Assembly (NCBI RefSeq): GCF_040822085.1
Contig: NZ_CP162006.1
Coordinates: forward strand, 4,588,001-4,652,000
Direction: 5' to 3'
Source: Rhodoferax sp. WC2427
GTDB taxonomy: Bacteria; Pseudomonadota; Gammaproteobacteria; Burkholderiales; Burkholderiaceae_C
Length of the DNA stretch: 64,000 bases
Position 1 is the stretch's first letter. Every line of letters starts with the position of its first letter. The translations under genes were made by a program, and so were the position numbers. Of the stretch, positions 1 through 7,337 are shown piece by piece. Below the pieces are notes generated by a model, which ran no database searches, had not been told where the DNA came from, and saw only the letters and a program-made list of their open reading frames with translations.

Positions 1-2
1 TG

Positions 3-98
3 CAAGTGCACCCCACCGCAGGACACGACCTGCCGCTGGACGACGGCGACTGGGTGGCCCGCCAGATTGCCATGGCATACACACTATCTAATTTATAG
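3..98 (+). CDS. C-terminal end of a possible alpha/beta hydrolase (partial)
   Basis: An open frame enters from the left edge and stops with TAG at 96-98. The 31 residues include GHDLPLDDGDWVA, which resembles the region around the catalytic histidine of alpha/beta hydrolases, where a GHD or GHE precedes a short acidic stretch and a final helix. Only this tail is visible, so the assignment is tentative. The stop codon and last few residues fall at the edge of a palindromic repeat (84-146), so the repeat probably set the present C-terminus. Confidence 0.4.
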   Translation, partial: QVHPTAGHDLPLDDGDWVARQIAMAYTLSNL

Positions 99-146
99 CT
101 ACTCACGCTCATGGAATAAGCACAAGCGGCCTAAAACGCATGTAAG
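84..146 (+). repeat. Palindromic intergenic repeat, copy 1
   Basis: Contains the family pattern TATAGCT, then CGCT, AATAAGC, GCGGCCT in forward order. It supplies the stop of the upstream partial gene. Confidence 0.65.
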
Positions 147-203
147 AATCGAAAAAACACCCCTTCCAGAAACACCGCAGCACTGGAGCCCGGGGGTGCC
201 TAT

Positions 204-2270
204 CTACACGGATTGGCGAAAGGCAATGATGGCCTGGTTGCGCAGGGTGCGCAGCAGGGCCAGCTCCTGCTCGTCCAGCGGCAGCAGGCCTTTTTCGGCC
301 ATGTCGGCATAGACCAGGCCAAAGGGCTTGCCCTTGATCACCAGCGGCAGCAGCAAAAAGGTGGGTGCATGAACCTGGCTGCGGTACCAGGCGGGCAGGC
401 GCTGGGCAATGCGCGGCTCGGTGGCATCGCTGATCAGGGTGTCCACGCCTTTGAGGCAGACGGTGCTGAACAGGTCCAGACTACTGGCCTTGAGGGTGAT
501 GTGGAAGGCATTGACAAGGCTGTCGATGCGACCCATCCCCTCCATGCCAGCCCCCAGGCCAAAGCGGCCGGTCAGGGCATCGGCTTTGGGGTCGCGCAGG
601 CAAAACACCACGCGCTGGAAGCCCATGGCACGGTACATGGTTTCCAGGATCATGCGCAGCACGTCGCTGAGCTTGAAGTCGTCGACCATGGCCTGGCTGA
701 TGTCCTGGATGCCGGCCGACAGCACATCGGCGACGCTAGGTGCCACTGTGGGTTGGCCCCCGTCGGGCGCAGGGGACGGCGTGGCCTGCAGCGCCAGGGG
801 TGCCAGGGCATCGGGCGGCTCGGCTTTGTCGGCGATGGGAGCGAGGTGGGCGGCGATGTCTTCGTCAGGGTGCTGCAGCAACTGGGCGGCGGCGGAGCCT
901 TCCAGCACACTGAGCTCCATGACACCGGCCATGTCGATGAGCTTCTTGCGCGCCGCCACGGTGGCTTGGCGCACCTGCTGGGGACGGATGCCCAGGGTTT
1001 TGGCGTACAGCCCGGCCTCCTGCGCCAGCCGCAGCTCCAGCTCGCGGGGCGGGGCGCGCAGCAGGATGTCGGCCATGTCGTTGGCCACCAGGGCAATCCA
1101 GCGCAGCCGTTCGACGGCCTGCACCGGCGGGCGCAGCGGCGGCTCGCCCCGCGGCCTGCGCATGCTGTGCTGGATGGCTTCGGGCAGGCCCCAGGCTTTG
1201 GCCACGGCCAGGCCCAGGGTTTCAAAGTCCACCCCCAGCACGCTGGCGGAGGCACGGGCTTCGGACTGCGGCTTGTAGCTGGCGCCCACCAGGTGGCGCA
1301 CGGCGCGGGCTTCGTCGGCAAAGTAGAACTCGGCCAGCATGCGGCCCAGATTCTGGAACATGGCGGCGATGAAGGCCTCTTCGTTCTCGCGGGCTTCGGC
1401 GCACAGCTCCACCGCAATCGAGCCCGCCATCAGCGCACGCAGGAATTCGTCCTTGATCAGTTGGGCATGGGCCTTGTCGCGCATGTGCTCCAGCAGCACC
1501 AGGCTCATCGCCATGTTGCGCACGCCGTTGAAGCCCACCAGGCTGACCGCCCGCGACACGGTGTTGATACTGCCACCCCGGGCTGCGAAATGGGCGCTGT
1601 TGACCAGGCGCAGCAGCTTGTTGGTCAGCGCCACGTCTTTCAGAATTTCATTGGTGAAGCTGGCGATGCTTTCGGTTTCCGAGCTGGCCATGCCCTGGAT
1701 GCGCACCACCGCATCCGACATGGCTGGGAAATCGCTCTTGAAGCGCATGCGGGCCATCAGCGCGTCCAGATTGCTGTTGCCCGCGGCGCCAGGGGCACCC
1801 GGGGTACCGGGCAAGGCACTCAGCGGCGCGTGCAGCGTACTGTCAGCCCACTGTGACAGGGCCCGGCGCAGGGCCTGCAGGCTGGGGGTGCGCTGGGCGT
1901 CGAGGGCCTGGGCCTGGGCCACGATGGCCAGCAGATCGTCGTCCCCCTGCACCCCATCGCCGTGCGGACCGGCCAGCATGGCTTCCAGCACATGGCCCAC
2001 AGCCGCCACATCGTCTTGCGGCAGGGCGGCAGACGCGAATGCGGTGTCGGTGAAGTCAGCAGAGTTGGCCAGATGGGCCCGGCCGGTGGCATCGACCTGC
2101 ACAGTGGCCGTGGTGGGCGGCATGTGGGGCCGCCCCGCAGCATGCGCGGCCAGCAAAGCATCCAGCAGGTCCAGGGCCAGCGCGACGGCTTCGGCGGGCG
2201 GCAAGGCACCCCGCTGGACCAGCAAGTTGTGTAAATTCGGCAACGACGTGCGCGGGTCAGGGTCGGCCAT
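204..2270 (-). CDS. HDOD and GAF domain signalling protein with degenerate kinase-like N-terminus
   Basis: A 688-residue cytoplasmic protein. Residues about 1-165 have the spacing and composition of a protein kinase fold (LLDALLAAH near residue 40, then a QDDVAAVGHVLEAML-like C-lobe) but no recognisable glycine loop, catalytic HRD or DFG motif, so this part looks like a pseudokinase. Residues about 170-370 form an HDOD domain, related to HD phosphohydrolases but usually without catalysis and used in signalling. Residues about 525-685 look like a GAF sensor domain. The ATG at 2270 is chosen because the frame upstream offers only a TTG at 2375. It is transcribed alone. The target is unknown; HDOD proteins often act in motility, cyclic-di-GMP or stress circuits. 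Confidence 0.8.
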   Translation of the reverse strand: MADPDPRTSLPNLHNLLVQRGALPPAEAVALALDLLDALLAAHAAGRPHMPPTTATVQVDATGRAHLANSADFTDTAFASAALPQDDVAAVGHVLEAMLAGPHGDGVQGDDDLLAIVAQAQALDAQRTPSLQALRRALSQWADSTLHAPLSALPGTPGAPGAAGNSNLDALMARMRFKSDFPAMSDAVVRIQGMASSETESIASFTNEILKDVALTNKLLRLVNSAHFAARGGSINTVSRAVSLVGFNGVRNMAMSLVLLEHMRDKAHAQLIKDEFLRALMAGSIAVELCAEARENEEAFIAAMFQNLGRMLAEFYFADEARAVRHLVGASYKPQSEARASASVLGVDFETLGLAVAKAWGLPEAIQHSMRRPRGEPPLRPPVQAVERLRWIALVANDMADILLRAPPRELELRLAQEAGLYAKTLGIRPQQVRQATVAARKKLIDMAGVMELSVLEGSAAAQLLQHPDEDIAAHLAPIADKAEPPDALAPLALQATPSPAPDGGQPTVAPSVADVLSAGIQDISQAMVDDFKLSDVLRMILETMYRAMGFQRVVFCLRDPKADALTGRFGLGAGMEGMGRIDSLVNAFHITLKASSLDLFSTVCLKGVDTLISDATEPRIAQRLPAWYRSQVHAPTFLLLPLVIKGKPFGLVYADMAEKGLLPLDEQELALLRTLRNQAIIAFRQSV

Positions 2271-2351
2271 AGGTCCATCGGTGGGAAGAATTGTCTCCGC
2301 TGGAAGTATGACATCCCCGCCCGGCCTTGGCGCCTTTCTGTCGTAAGTTTC

Positions 2352-2371
2352 TGCACACTTCGAGGTGTGCA
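2352..2371. promoter_or_regulatory. Inverted repeat upstream of the HDOD gene
   Basis: TGCACAC and GTGTGCA arms are separated by six bases, about 80 bases upstream of the HDOD gene start. It could be an operator or a hairpin in the 5' leader. No specific regulator is implied. Confidence 0.35.
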
Positions 2372-2391
2372 ACAAATGTGTACGCTAATAA

Positions 2392-2988
2392 TTACCGGGC
2401 GCGGGGACGCGACCAGGTAAGACTCCCCATGCCGACCCCCGGCAAGGCCGAGATGCTGGCCTCAGACAGCTCGCCGATGCCCCGCAGTGTGTCCACCGCA
2501 ATGCCCGCGCGGCTGCCGCCGTCGGCGCTGGCGTACAGGGCATCGGCCTTCGCATGGGAGTCAGACATCCGTGCCGCATCGGTGTCGGTAATGGTGGTTT
2601 GCAGGTACGCCTGCGCGCCGTCCAGGTAACCGGTCAGGTGGATGTTCAACCCATGCAGATACACCGCGGTGAAATACGCGCTGTAGAACACAAAGTCGTT
2701 GGCCACCGGGTTGGGCGGACTGCCCGGCGGCCACCGCGCGCCCAACAGCATGGCAGTGGAGCTATGGCGGTTGAACGCCACGGAATCGGGCGAGACGCCG
2801 GCGTTGGCAAACCCGGCGCTTGCGCCCGTGGCCGGGTTCTGAACCGCAAAGTTGACGCGGTTGAAATTCTGGTACCCATCGGAAATGCGGGCGGCTACCG
2901 CTGTATGGATGTCATCAAATAACACCAGACTCGCCTGGGCCTGGCCCAGGCTATAGACCAGGCCCAGGGCCAAAACAATCGATTTCAT
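2392..2988 (-). CDS. Secreted protein of PEP-CTERM-like type, lacking the sorting tail
   Basis: 198 residues with a clear signal peptide (MKSIVLALGLVYSLGQAQA, cleavage near residue 19). The mature start with LVLFDDI and a following GYQNFNRVNF stretch resembles exported PEP-CTERM proteins, which usually carry an FDD motif and a YxxFNWxNF-like motif near the N-terminus. The expected C-terminal PEP motif, hydrophobic helix and arginine cluster are absent: the protein ends in a short basic tail. It may be a secreted relative that is not anchored, or a truncated gene. Function unknown. Confidence 0.65.
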   Translation of the reverse strand: MKSIVLALGLVYSLGQAQASLVLFDDIHTAVAARISDGYQNFNRVNFAVQNPATGASAGFANAGVSPDSVAFNRHSSTAMLLGARWPPGSPPNPVANDFVFYSAYFTAVYLHGLNIHLTGYLDGAQAYLQTTITDTDAARMSDSHAKADALYASADGGSRAGIAVDTLRGIGELSEASISALPGVGMGSLTWSRPRAR

Positions 2989-3034
2989 GGGGGTGTACTC
3001 TCACGGAGATGAGTTACAGATGTTCACACCGCAC

Positions 3035-3112
3035 GATAGTATTTAAAGATTTTTTTGTGGATACAAAAATATATAAACAATATGCAATATACACTTGCAT
3101 TTGTAAAAAATA
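3035..3112. promoter_or_regulatory. Very AT-rich intergenic segment
   Basis: About 80 bases between two divergent genes are strikingly AT-rich in a roughly 68% G+C context, with several TATA-like hexamers. This is probably the promoter region of the Stealth gene and a possible site for an H-NS/MvaT-type silencer. No single promoter can be assigned confidently. Confidence 0.4.
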
Positions 3113-3164
3113 GCAGCCAGATGGCAGCCGCAAGAATCTGTCCAAATCCCGCTAACATGGTGGG

Positions 3165-4199
3165 TTGCACTCCCCATTTCCCCCCCTGTCTGCCGGCCCC
3201 ATCGACATCGTTTACCTCTGGGTCAACGGCAACGATCCGCTGTGGCGCGCCAAGCGCCAGCAAGCCGCCGCCACGCTGCACAGCCACACCCGCATGGCCG
3301 CCTACGCCAACGTGGAAGGACGGTTTCGCGACAACGACGAGCTGCGCCATAGCCTGCGCGCGCTGGAGCGTTTTTTCCCCGACCACGGCCACATTTACCT
3401 GGTCACCGACGCGCAATCCCCGGCCTGGTTGGCCGCCGTGCCGGGCATCAGCGTGGTGGACCACCGCGACCTGATCCCCGCCAGCAGCCTGCCCACCTTC
3501 GATTCAGGCCACATCGAGTCCTACATCCACCGCATTCCCGGCCTGTCGGAGCGTTACTTTTATCTGAACGACGACGTGTTTTTTGGCGCACCAGTGGTGT
3601 TGGACGACTGGTTCTGGCCCGGCGGCGTGTGGGTGTCCTGGTCGGACGAACCGCCAGTGAGCGATGAGCCCCTGCGCCCCGATGCCACCGCGCTGGACAA
3701 CGCCTGCCGCCGCTCCATCCAGTGGCTGCGGGCGCACCCCGTGCCCGGCTACCAGCACACCTTTCGCACCTTTGCGCACGCGCCCCGGCCGATGTGCAAG
3801 TCGCTGCTGACCACGCTGGAGCAGCTGGCCCCGGACATGTTTGCCCGGGTGCGCTCCACCGTGTTCCGTGCCTGGGACAAGCCCGCCATCGTCTCCGACT
3901 TCTTGCTGCGCTGGGCCCTGGCCCAGGGCCACGCCCGGCTGCGCGAATACGCCCACCAGTACCTGTGCACCAGCGATGCCGACACCACGCAAGACCTGGA
4001 CCGGCTGGTGGCCCGCAACGGCCAGTTGGCCTTCTTCTGCATCAACGACACCACCGACGATGCCCTGCCCCACGACCCGCGTCTGGCCCGGGTGCGGGAT
4101 GCGCTGCAACAGATGTTTCCGCTGCCGTCGCGGTTTGAGATTCAGCAGAACGCCCAGGCCAGCCAGGCCGGGTCTTCCACCACGTTGAGCAGCAGGTAG
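3165..4199 (+). CDS. Stealth-family capsular polysaccharide phosphotransferase
   Basis: 344 residues. The Stealth CR1 motif is at residues 13-25 (IDIVYLWVNGNDP). CR2 follows at about 50-145 with RFRDNDELRHSLRALE and an LNDDVFF segment whose two aspartates (136-137) match the metal-binding DD of the family. CR3 and CR4 regions lie beyond. Stealth proteins transfer hexose-1-phosphate from a UDP-sugar to build phosphodiester-linked surface glycans. No capsule cluster is visible here, so it is an orphan in this window. The only in-frame start before the domain is TTG at 3165, without a convincing ribosome binding site. The 3' end overlaps a convergent small ORF by about 58 bases, and the last residues look non-conserved. 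Confidence 0.85.
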   Translation: MHSPFPPLSAGPIDIVYLWVNGNDPLWRAKRQQAAATLHSHTRMAAYANVEGRFRDNDELRHSLRALERFFPDHGHIYLVTDAQSPAWLAAVPGISVVDHRDLIPASSLPTFDSGHIESYIHRIPGLSERYFYLNDDVFFGAPVVLDDWFWPGGVWVSWSDEPPVSDEPLRPDATALDNACRRSIQWLRAHPVPGYQHTFRTFAHAPRPMCKSLLTTLEQLAPDMFARVRSTVFRAWDKPAIVSDFLLRWALAQGHARLREYAHQYLCTSDADTTQDLDRLVARNGQLAFFCINDTTDDALPHDPRLARVRDALQQMFPLPSRFEIQQNAQASQAGSSTTLSSR

Positions 4200-4297
4200 G
4201 TTCCCACGCGGTAAGACAGGTATTCGGCCAGTGGCACCGCGTCGGCCCAGCGGGGGGGCCACGCAATGCCTGCGCGTTGCAAAAAAACCGCCGTCAT
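4142..4297 (-). CDS. Small hypothetical protein coupled to srkA
   Basis: A 51-residue ORF beginning at an ATG that overlaps the srkA stop (ATGA arrangement), which implies translational coupling. Codon choice is strongly gene-like: nearly every third position is G or C, with repeated CTG, GTG and GCC. The sequence starts MTAVFLQRAGIAWPPRWADA and ends WLAWAFC. It could be a peripheral membrane peptide. It overlaps the 3' end of the convergent Stealth gene. I recognise no family. Confidence 0.55.
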   Translation of the reverse strand: MTAVFLQRAGIAWPPRWADAVPLAEYLSYRVGTYLLLNVVEDPAWLAWAFC

Positions 4298-5340
4298 ACG
4301 TAAAGCGGCTCTTCCTGCATGGCTTCGATCTGCTCGGTGAGCATGTTGACCTGGCCAACCCAGTAGTCGCTGCTGCCAAACCACGGAAAGTTAACCGGGA
4401 AGGCCGGGTCGCTCCAGCGGCGGGCCAGCCAGGCGCTGTAGTGGATCAGGCGCAGGGTGCGCAGCGGCTCGATCAGGGCCAGCTCGCGGCGGTCAAAGCT
4501 GCGGAACTGCTCATAGCCATCGACCAGGCCGCTGAGCTGGCCGGTGCGCTGGGCGCGGTCGCCACTCAGCAGCATCCACAGGTCCTGCACCGCCGGGCCG
4601 GTGCGGGCATCGTCCAGATCGACAAAATGCGGGCCGCCGCCGGGGCGGTCGGTGGGGGTCCAGAGGATGTTGCCGGGGTGGCAGTCGCCGTGCAGCCGCA
4701 GGGTTTTTATTTGAGGGTCTTTTAGGCCTCCAGCGCTTATAGGTAGAGCGCTAGCAGCTATCAAATCAAGAGCTTCGGTGCAGGCCTTTTGCCACGGGCC
4801 CTGCACGTCCAGCGGCACGATCTGGTGCTTCACCAGCCAGTCGCGCGAGTGCAGGCCAAAAGTCTCCAGGTCCAGCGCCGGGCGGTGCACAAACGCATGT
4901 TTGGCCCCTACGGTGTGGATGCGGGCCAGGAAACGGCCAATCCACTCCAGCACCTCGAAGTCGTCCAGCTCGGGCGCGCGGCCACCCCTGCTGGGGCTGA
5001 CGCTGAAGGCGAATCCGGCAAACTGGTGCAGCGTGGCCCCCTGCAGCACCAACGGGCCCACGGCGGGGATCTCGGCGGCCATGAGTTCGGCGGCAAAGCT
5101 GTGCTCTTCCAGAATCTGCGCCTGGCTCCAGCGCCCAGGCCGGTAGAACTTGGCCACCACCACGCTGCCGTCTTCCAGCTGCGCCTGGTAGACCCGGTTT
5201 TCGTACGAGCTGAGCGCCATCAGGCGGCCATCGCCAAACAGGCCGACGCTGGCCAGCGCGTCCATCACCACGTCGGGGGTCAGGGCCTGGTAATCGTGGG
5301 AAACGGCAGACAGGCCGGAGGAATCTAAGGGGTTGGACAT
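4294..5340 (-). CDS. srkA: Stress response kinase A (YihE/SrkA family)
   Basis: 348 residues of the APH/choline-kinase-like fold. SrkA is a cytosolic Ser/Thr kinase that protects stressed cells from death. Visible motifs are SYENRVYQ near the N-terminus, VVAKFYRPGRW carrying the ATP-binding lysine, RLHGDCHPGNILW with the catalytic aspartate, and FVDLDDAR for metal binding. The ATG at 5340 is chosen because upstream sequence is non-conserved and runs through the ohr terminator. The protein is about 20 residues longer than E. coli SrkA. The excess sits just before RLHGDCH and is encoded by a palindromic repeat (4701-4772), so the repeat has inserted in frame and been tolerated. A 51-residue ORF overlaps its stop codon. 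Confidence 0.9.
   Translation of the reverse strand: MSNPLDSSGLSAVSHDYQALTPDVVMDALASVGLFGDGRLMALSSYENRVYQAQLEDGSVVVAKFYRPGRWSQAQILEEHSFAAELMAAEIPAVGPLVLQGATLHQFAGFAFSVSPSRGGRAPELDDFEVLEWIGRFLARIHTVGAKHAFVHRPALDLETFGLHSRDWLVKHQIVPLDVQGPWQKACTEALDLIAASALPISAGGLKDPQIKTLRLHGDCHPGNILWTPTDRPGGGPHFVDLDDARTGPAVQDLWMLLSGDRAQRTGQLSGLVDGYEQFRSFDRRELALIEPLRTLRLIHYSAWLARRWSDPAFPVNFPWFGSSDYWVGQVNMLTEQIEAMQEEPLYV
4701..4772 (-). repeat. Palindromic repeat, copy 2, in frame inside srkA
   Basis: Read in the srkA direction it shows GATAGCTGCTAGCGCT, then TAAGCGCT, AGGCCT and an A-rich end, matching the intergenic copies well. It encodes about 24 residues (from LDLIAAS to PQIKT) without disrupting the frame. 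Confidence 0.85.
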
Positions 5341-5367
5341 GGGGCGATTGTCGCTGCTCCACAGCAA

Positions 5368-5399
5368 AACGCCCGCGCCAGGCAAATGGCGCGGGCGTT
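5368..5399 (-). terminator. Rho-independent terminator of ohrR-ohr
   Basis: A perfect 12-base-pair stem (AACGCCCGCGCC / GGCGCGGGCGTT) with an 8-base loop, followed on the minus strand by a short T-rich stretch. It lies just downstream of the ohr stop and before the srkA start. Confidence 0.75.
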
Positions 5400-5432
5400 G
5401 GAGCACACCCTCTTGCGAGGGCAGGCTGGGGA

Positions 5433-5861
5433 TTAGGCCAAAGTCAGCGTGACTTCGATATTGCCGCGGGTCGCGTTGGAGTAGGGGCACACGCCATGGG
5501 CGGTGTCGATCAGGTCCTGGGCCACAGCGCGGTCCATGCCGGGCAGGTTGATGACCAGCGTGGCGGCGATGCCAAAGCCTGCGGGGATGGGGCCGATGTC
5601 CACGGAGGCGTCAATCGAGGCGTCTGCAGGCACAGTGATCTTCTTCATGCCGGCGACATGCTTCATCGCACCCATGAAGCAGGCCGAGTAGCCCGCGGCA
5701 AACAGCTGCTCGGGGTTGGTGCCCGTGCCCGCACCGCCCATTTCTTTCGGGGGCGAGAGCTTGACTGCCAGCAGGCCGTCGTTGCTGGCCGATTGGCCTT
5801 CGCGGCCACCGGTGGTGTGGGCGTGGGCGGTGTAGATCACTTTGTCGAGTTTGGTGGGCAT
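5433..5861 (-). CDS. ohr: Organic hydroperoxide resistance protein Ohr
   Basis: 142 residues, the normal length for Ohr of the OsmC/Ohr superfamily. It is a thiol peroxidase that reduces organic and fatty acid hydroperoxides, usually with lipoyl proteins as the electron source. The two catalytic cysteines are present at 61 (GYSACFMGAM) and 125 (HGVCPYSNATRGN). The gene follows ohrR after about 26 bases on the same strand, so the two probably share one transcript controlled by the operator at 6360-6383. Confidence 0.95.
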   Translation of the reverse strand: MPTKLDKVIYTAHAHTTGGREGQSASNDGLLAVKLSPPKEMGGAGTGTNPEQLFAAGYSACFMGAMKHVAGMKKITVPADASIDASVDIGPIPAGFGIAATLVINLPGMDRAVAQDLIDTAHGVCPYSNATRGNIEVTLTLA

Positions 5862-5887
5862 GGTGCTTCCTTGGGTTGAAAAAAGTG

Positions 5888-6340
5888 TCAGGCGGTGGTT
5901 AAACGCTCCCGCAGTGCCTGGACTTGCTGCGTGAGGGAAATGATTTCAGGGACGGTGCACTGGCTGGCGCTAAGGATGCATGGCGGTATCTTGGCCGCCT
6001 CGGTCTTGAGCGTGCGGCCTGCGGGAGTCAGGGTGATGAACACCCGGCGCTCGTCCTGCACATCGCGCTGGCGGCTGATCCAGCCCGCAGCTTCCATGCG
6101 CTTGAGCAGCGGGGTCAGCGTGCCGGAGTCCAGCGACAGGCGCTCGCCCAGTTCGGACACCATCTGGCCATCGCGCTCCCACAGCACCAGCATCGCCAAA
6201 TACTGCGGATAGGTGAGGCCCAGAGCCTTGAGCAGCGGCTTGTACAGCTTGGTCATGGCCAACGACGCGGAATACAGCGCAAAACACAGCTGGTTGTCCA
6301 GTTTCAGTGTTTCGTCGACAGTGAGGGTGTTCGTTGGCAT
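5888..6340 (-). CDS. ohrR: Organic hydroperoxide sensor/repressor OhrR (MarR family)
   Basis: 150 residues of the MarR winged-helix family. The peroxide-sensing cysteine is at residue 19 in the hallmark LDNQLCFALYSAS. The helix-turn-helix and wing run from about 50 to 105 (LSLDSGTLTPLLKRME, then DERRVFITLT). Two more cysteines near the C-terminus (PPCILSASQC) could form a disulfide with Cys19, as in two-cysteine OhrR proteins. The ATG at 6340 is preferred over an upstream in-frame start because it aligns with the usual N-terminus and leaves the operator outside the coding region. Confidence 0.93.
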   Translation of the reverse strand: MPTNTLTVDETLKLDNQLCFALYSASLAMTKLYKPLLKALGLTYPQYLAMLVLWERDGQMVSELGERLSLDSGTLTPLLKRMEAAGWISRQRDVQDERRVFITLTPAGRTLKTEAAKIPPCILSASQCTVPEIISLTQQVQALRERLTTA

Positions 6341-6359
6341 GGGTTGAATTATAGCGCGC

Positions 6360-6383
6360 AATTAAATTTTGCACAATTTAATT
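6360..6383. promoter_or_regulatory. Probable OhrR operator
   Basis: A perfect inverted repeat, AATTAAATT-N6-AATTTAATT, about 20 bases upstream of the ohrR start. AT-rich palindromes of this kind are typical OhrR sites. Its position predicts autorepression of ohrR-ohr, relieved by organic peroxides. Confidence 0.75.
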
Positions 6384-6415
6384 TACCCACGCACCGAAGT
6401 GCGCTGGCGGTCCGT

Positions 6416-7276
6416 TTAGTAGGTGTACACGCCCTGCCCCGTCTTGCGTCCCAGGCGGCCTGCGGCCACCAGCTCTTTGAGCAGCGGGCAGGGGCGGTAC
6501 TTGCTGTCGCCGAATTCGGTCAAGAACACTTCCATCACCGCCAGGCACACGTCCAGGCCAATCATGTCGGCCAGGGCCAGCGGGCCGATGGGCTGGTTGC
6601 AGCCCAGTTTCATGCCGGCGTCAATGTCTTCCGGCGTGGCCACACCCTCGGCCAGCACGAACAGCGCCTCGTTGACCATCGGCATCAGGATGCGGTTGAC
6701 CACGAAGCCGGGGCCGTTCTTGACGGTGATGGGGGTCTTGCCCAGCACGGCGGCCATGGCGTGCACCGCGTCATGGGTGGCATCGCTGGTTTGCAGGCCG
6801 CGGATGATCTCCACCAGCGCCATCAGCGGCACGGGGTTGAAGAAGTGCATGCCGATGCAGCGGTCGGGCCGTTGGGTCACCGCTGCCAGCTTGGTGATGG
6901 AGATGGACGAGGTGTTGGAGGCAATCAGCACCTCGGGGGCCAGCAGCGCGTCGAGCTGCTGCACGATCTTGACCTTGAGGGCGTAGTTTTCGGTGGCGGC
7001 TTCGATGACCAGCTGGGCGCTGCCGAAGTCGCTGTACTGGGTGGAGCCTTTGATGCGGGCCAGGATGGCGCCCTTGTCCGCTGCCGTGAGCTTGTCTTTC
7101 TTGATCAGCCGGTCCAGGCTGCCTGCAATGGTGGCCAGGCCCTTGGCCACCGCCTCGTCGCTGATGTCGACCATCACCACTTGCAGGCCCGCCGCCGCAC
7201 AGGTTTGCGCAATGCCATTGCCCATGGTCCCCGCGCCGACAATGCCGACGGTGTTGATTGTCAAAATGCCGCTCAT
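6416..7276 (-). CDS. 3-hydroxybutyryl-CoA / 3-hydroxyacyl-CoA dehydrogenase
   Basis: 286 residues, the size of single-domain-pair enzymes such as Hbd or PaaH. It oxidises 3-hydroxyacyl-CoA to 3-oxoacyl-CoA with NAD+, or the reverse. The N-terminal Rossmann motif is VGIVGAGTMGNGIAQ. NTSSISIT and the HFFNPVPLMALVEI segment carry the catalytic serine, histidine and asparagine, and the C-terminal domain begins at GPGFVVNRIL. The start at 7276 places the Rossmann strand at the usual distance. It is divergent from a GMC oxidoreductase. It could serve butanoate, PHB or phenylacetate metabolism; no partner gene is adjacent to decide. Confidence 0.9.
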   Translation of the reverse strand: MSGILTINTVGIVGAGTMGNGIAQTCAAAGLQVVMVDISDEAVAKGLATIAGSLDRLIKKDKLTAADKGAILARIKGSTQYSDFGSAQLVIEAATENYALKVKIVQQLDALLAPEVLIASNTSSISITKLAAVTQRPDRCIGMHFFNPVPLMALVEIIRGLQTSDATHDAVHAMAAVLGKTPITVKNGPGFVVNRILMPMVNEALFVLAEGVATPEDIDAGMKLGCNQPIGPLALADMIGLDVCLAVMEVFLTEFGDSKYRPCPLLKELVAAGRLGRKTGQGVYTY

Positions 7277-7337
7277 AGAGAACTCCCAGTAGATTATTTG
7301 GTTGCAGTGCAGCATTCATCATAAACACCCCCCAGCT

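Noticed and set aside
213..1856. 547-codon plus-strand frame
   Set aside because: Antisense to the HDOD gene, with no recognisable motif.
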